From: a virus
DNA: 26,016 bases
Reading direction: 5' to 3' (one strand)
Virus record (IMG/VR): IMGVR_UViG_3300008266_000405
Location: 1 to 26,016 of that record
The translations under genes and the position numbers were made by a program. The notes under the pieces are model-generated. The model searched no databases. It was not told the origin of the DNA and saw nothing but the letters and a program-made list of their open reading frames with translations. Shown here one piece after another: positions 24,401 to 26,016 of this stretch; the stretch's first letter is position 1, and each line of letters begins with the position of its first letter.

Positions 24401-26009
24401 TAACCGCGACAACTACTATGATCTTCGTGACTGCATCGACTTCCGTCCTCGCGTTGTGAACACTGCTGTTGTCACTGCGACTCTGGCTTCGTCTAACATC
24501 AACCCTGTTGTGCAGACTGCTGGTGGTAAGTTCGGTAACACTGTCGATCCAGCCAACAACAAGAAATTCCCAGTACCAGGAAGTGATAACTTCTTCACTG
24601 CCGAATACTACTTGGGTCGTAAGGATCGCGTGGTTGTCACAGGCAACAGTGATATCAAGATCATTGGTGGTACTCCAGACAGCTTGGCTCAGGCTAAGTT
24701 CTCTCCACCACCACAAGACAGCTTGACCATCGCAACCCTGGTTGTCCCACCATATCCTTCGATGCCTCTGACCCTTTCTGCCGAAATGTATCAGTACGCA
24801 GAAACGAATGTCATTAACCAAAAGGCTACAGGTCGTAGACGTGGTTCATACACCATCAGCGTTGATCCTACCAAGGTTCAGACTCGTGGCTACACCATGA
24901 ACGATATCGGTAAGCTGGAACGCCGTATTGAAGCTCTTGAGTATATCTCACAGCTATCGTCAATCGAAGACAGCGTTAAGAACATCAACATCCCAAGCTC
25001 TATCGATCCGTTGACCAATCGCTTCAAGTTCGGTTTCTTTGTTGATAACTTCACATCGCTGAGCCTGACTGACTATGCGGATCCAGAATACAATGCTACC
25101 ATCCTGGATGGTGTGTTGACTGCTAAGCTTGAACAGCTGAACCTACCATTGGAAAACACTGGCAACAGCACCATTACATTCGAAGAATTTGATCTGATTA
25201 GTCAGACTGGTGCTACTGATGGTCCACTGGTTTCCGCAAACGTTGAACCAACATCGTCAACCATCTGTGTCCGTCAGTCGAGCACATCGGTTGAGGATCC
25301 ATCGTTCAAGTATGTCTTCAGTGCAAATAGCGGTGCAGCAACCCTGTACTTCTTGAACTATGGCGTAAAAGATATGTTTGAAGTTTATCAATCAAATTCA
25401 CCAGAAATTGAAGGCAATTCTATTGCAACTTTAGCTACTTCAGCTGTATTATCAACAGCGGAAAAGCAAACATACTTTGCAAATACAACAGCTGCTAATT
25501 ATGCTACCGCTACAATTGATACTAAAGTGTATGCGTCTGGTGTTGGTAAAATAAGCTTTACCCACAATCCAGCAAATGGTGTTTACTACACTGTAAAGAC
25601 CAAGAAGAGCACTGCTAGTTCTAAGTGGGTATATGTTCTTTGCTACCCATACGACTCGGCTGATAACTCGGCTAACACCACACCACTGCCACAACCAACA
25701 CGTTATGCTGGTACGATGAAAGTCTCACCATCTAACTACACTGGCGGTACTATCTTGGTCACACCAGTCACAAGTGCTGCTCTGCCTCTTGCCCCATCGA
25801 ATCCGCAGTCTTCTATTTCGATCTCGGATCCAAATGCAAGTAACACTTCACTGTCGAACAATGCTATTACACCACCTGTTCTGAAATCTGGTTTTGACAC
25901 ATCGATCACTGATGTAAGCTCAATCGTTGCTCCATCAACGCTAAATATTGAGCCACCAGTAATTATTTCGATTAAGCCAAACTATCAAAGCATGAGTGAG
26001 GAAAGATAA
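21405..26009 (+). CDS. Large DUF4815 baseplate protein, gp10-like
   Basis: A 1534-aa protein. The N-terminus reads DLNVSPYFDDYTANSDYYRI, LFRPGVAVQVRELNQLQAIL and QNQIEKFGDNVFKRGTII, the DUF4815 signature of phage baseplate proteins. Further DUF4815 marks appear late: EYYLGRKDRVVV (about 1065-1076), then GSYTISVDPTKVQTRGYTMN and DIGKLERRIEALEYIS, RFKFGFFVDNFTS. Between and after are beta-rich modules, including FTVGQKITQATTGSTAVI and STTFLADFVPGDYVLLSDGT. Position directly after gp8 and the size suggest the periphery of the wedge, where gp9-gp10-gp11 or fibre connectors sit in T4. It probably links receptor-binding proteins to the wedge. Only four bases separate the gp8 TAA and the region before this ATG. 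The stop overlaps the next start. Confidence 0.8.
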   Translation: MTIQTDLNVSPYFDDYTANSDYYRILFRPGVAVQVRELNQLQAILQNQIEKFGDNVFKRGTIIDGCNFNIIPYYPYAKILDLQIDGQPVTPALYEGLYAKNSSNLVSTIVNYQTGFESRDPDLNTLYFNYINSGASKTDTAYAADQTLTVYDSNNIIYKVNIVAGSSAFTNSDVVHIVSAIGIQNSVGGLTFANGGFTVGQKITQATTGSTAVIVDVDTTTNTEITILKVKPESTDLINAAASSSEWSFSEGLTITANTTSSTANVISIIGSSSTATLVTDGSGVISSVAVTNRGSGYYVAPYVAVQSATGIIGSLNLTAQNYIAQVTVASTANAVGNGYAFGISDGIIYQKGHFLRVDPQVVVVEKYNQSPDSKAVGFDTIETIINSNIDTSLLDNSTGTLNTQAPGANRLKLTPTLTVMSSANAEANSDFFTIIEFAEGRPFKQNRKTQYNAIGDEIALRSYEQSGNFIIDKFNVTTKSPSTISSEANNFNLAVDRGHGYINGKRVITQTTFEDTIPKSTTSQVVSNTYINVSYGNYILVNELAGNFFFPAGTQISLRDTAGLYLTNNRTRVTSNTAAAIAVSGTEIGKARIRSLVYEAGTPGTPDAVYRMYLFDVEMNAGKSFKDAKSVYLNTTDIDGIADIYLTYDSTLQANVAQIQQQGYSTLILPSGLVATKAVNNFTYEYRTISFSGIQANTQGIVELTLSGSETFPYTGSLSANDKEDLVVVPLANTQATTNATGTITTLTTSPNLVGSSTTFLADFVPGDYVLLSDGTNSDIRRVEKVVNNTLMIAEANTSYASSAVKAKMFYPHNVPLNLFRAGRGGNVSVNQQSLKIAFGNAIPSAVNVAVSYTVKVANASLDQKVVTRDAKVRLNLANNAASNSGPWCLGVPEIIRLKGVYKSTDVATVNLNSDDVTSHFFIDSNHTEDYLDLGYLYKKPTSTLALTTSDALLVVYDALTRTGDGPATVSQYPINDTLQLASASATMHTLEIPEVFGNRDNYYDLRDCIDFRPRVVNTAVVTATLASSNINPVVQTAGGKFGNTVDPANNKKFPVPGSDNFFTAEYYLGRKDRVVVTGNSDIKIIGGTPDSLAQAKFSPPPQDSLTIATLVVPPYPSMPLTLSAEMYQYAETNVINQKATGRRRGSYTISVDPTKVQTRGYTMNDIGKLERRIEALEYISQLSSIEDSVKNINIPSSIDPLTNRFKFGFFVDNFTSLSLTDYADPEYNATILDGVLTAKLEQLNLPLENTGNSTITFEEFDLISQTGATDGPLVSANVEPTSSTICVRQSSTSVEDPSFKYVFSANSGAATLYFLNYGVKDMFEVYQSNSPEIEGNSIATLATSAVLSTAEKQTYFANTTAANYATATIDTKVYASGVGKISFTHNPANGVYYTVKTKKSTASSKWVYVLCYPYDSADNSANTTPLPQPTRYAGTMKVSPSNYTGGTILVTPVTSAALPLAPSNPQSSISISDPNASNTSLSNNAITPPVLKSGFDTSITDVSSIVAPSTLNIEPPVIISIKPNYQSMSEER

Positions 26010-26016
26010 TGGCAAC
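26009..26016 (+). CDS. Start of the next gene (3' partial)
   Basis: ATG 26009-26011 shares its A with the TAA of the large baseplate gene and follows GAGGAAAGAT, a strong ribosome site. Only M-A and part of a third codon are visible. By position it is likely another baseplate or tail-fibre gene. Confidence 0.6.

Noticed and set aside
24342-24821. Minus-strand 159-codon frame inside the large baseplate gene
   Set aside because: It is antisense to well-conserved DUF4815 sequence, has no ribosome site and a composition rich in Trp/Cys/Arg typical of a shadow frame.
1-26016. tRNA genes, CRISPR array, insertion sequences or integrase
   Set aside because: I saw no cloverleaf-like clusters, regularly spaced repeats, transposase motifs or recombinase signatures; genes are packed almost without gaps.

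Overview
The window is a compact, AT-leaning stretch of a tailed double-stranded DNA phage with a contractile (myovirus) tail, from the T4 superfamily in the broad sense. I base this on recognisable homologues, in T4-like groupings, of gp33, gp59 and gp32 (late transcription and replication), gp4 (head completion), gp26, gp54, gp48, gp53, gp27, gp5, gp25, gp6, gp7, gp8 and a gp10-like DUF4815 protein (baseplate and tail). Similarity to T4 itself is distant: gp32 has no cysteines, gp5 has no lysozyme domain, and gp53 and gp8 are enlarged. This fits a divergent T4-superfamily lineage, such as cyanophage-like or Ackermannviridae-like myoviruses. The host cannot be named from the sequence, though a Gram-negative bacterium is likely. 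No tRNA, integrase, IS or CRISPR array was seen.

Left arm (1-4747, plus strand): the tail end of a probable FkbM-like methyltransferase is followed by nucleotide and DNA metabolism genes (MazG-like pyrophosphohydrolase, DEDDy exonuclease with a zinc ribbon, dATP/dGTP diphosphohydrolase-like protein). Then come two unknown small proteins, an unlisted 55-aa ORF behind a T4-type late promoter, an exported SleB-like wall hydrolase, and a gp33-gp59-gp32 block in the same order as T4. A strong bidirectional terminator closes gp32.

Middle arm (4745-10178, minus strand, read right to left): gp4, an unrecognised 188-aa protein, a gp54/gp19-fold tube protein, and a gp26-like hub protein. The gp26-like gene ends in an 8-T slippery run and appears to make a -1 frameshift fusion of about 288 aa. 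After it come two coiled-coil/membrane-segment structural proteins, one with a lysozyme-like domain, and a small unknown protein. The layout resembles the G/GT tail-assembly chaperone cassette followed by a tape-measure gene.

Right arm (10225 to the end, plus strand): divergent from gp4, with two late-promoter-like boxes facing each other in the 46-bp gap. It reads gp48 (tube cap), gp53 (wedge), gp27-like hub, gp5-like spike, gp25, gp6, gp7-like, gp8 and a 1534-aa DUF4815/gp10-like protein, with the next gene starting at the last bases. Most genes overlap by 1-4 bases. Several wedge proteins share small beta-rich modules. Together the middle and right arms encode much of the baseplate: hub (gp26, gp27, gp5, gp48, gp54) and wedge (gp53, gp25, gp6, gp7, gp8, gp10-like).

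The most notable observation is the programmed -1 frameshift in the gp26-like gene. Next are the cysteine-free gp32, the lysozyme-less spike paired with muralytic domains elsewhere, the face-to-face late promoters, and a perfect 10-bp hairpin inside gp33.
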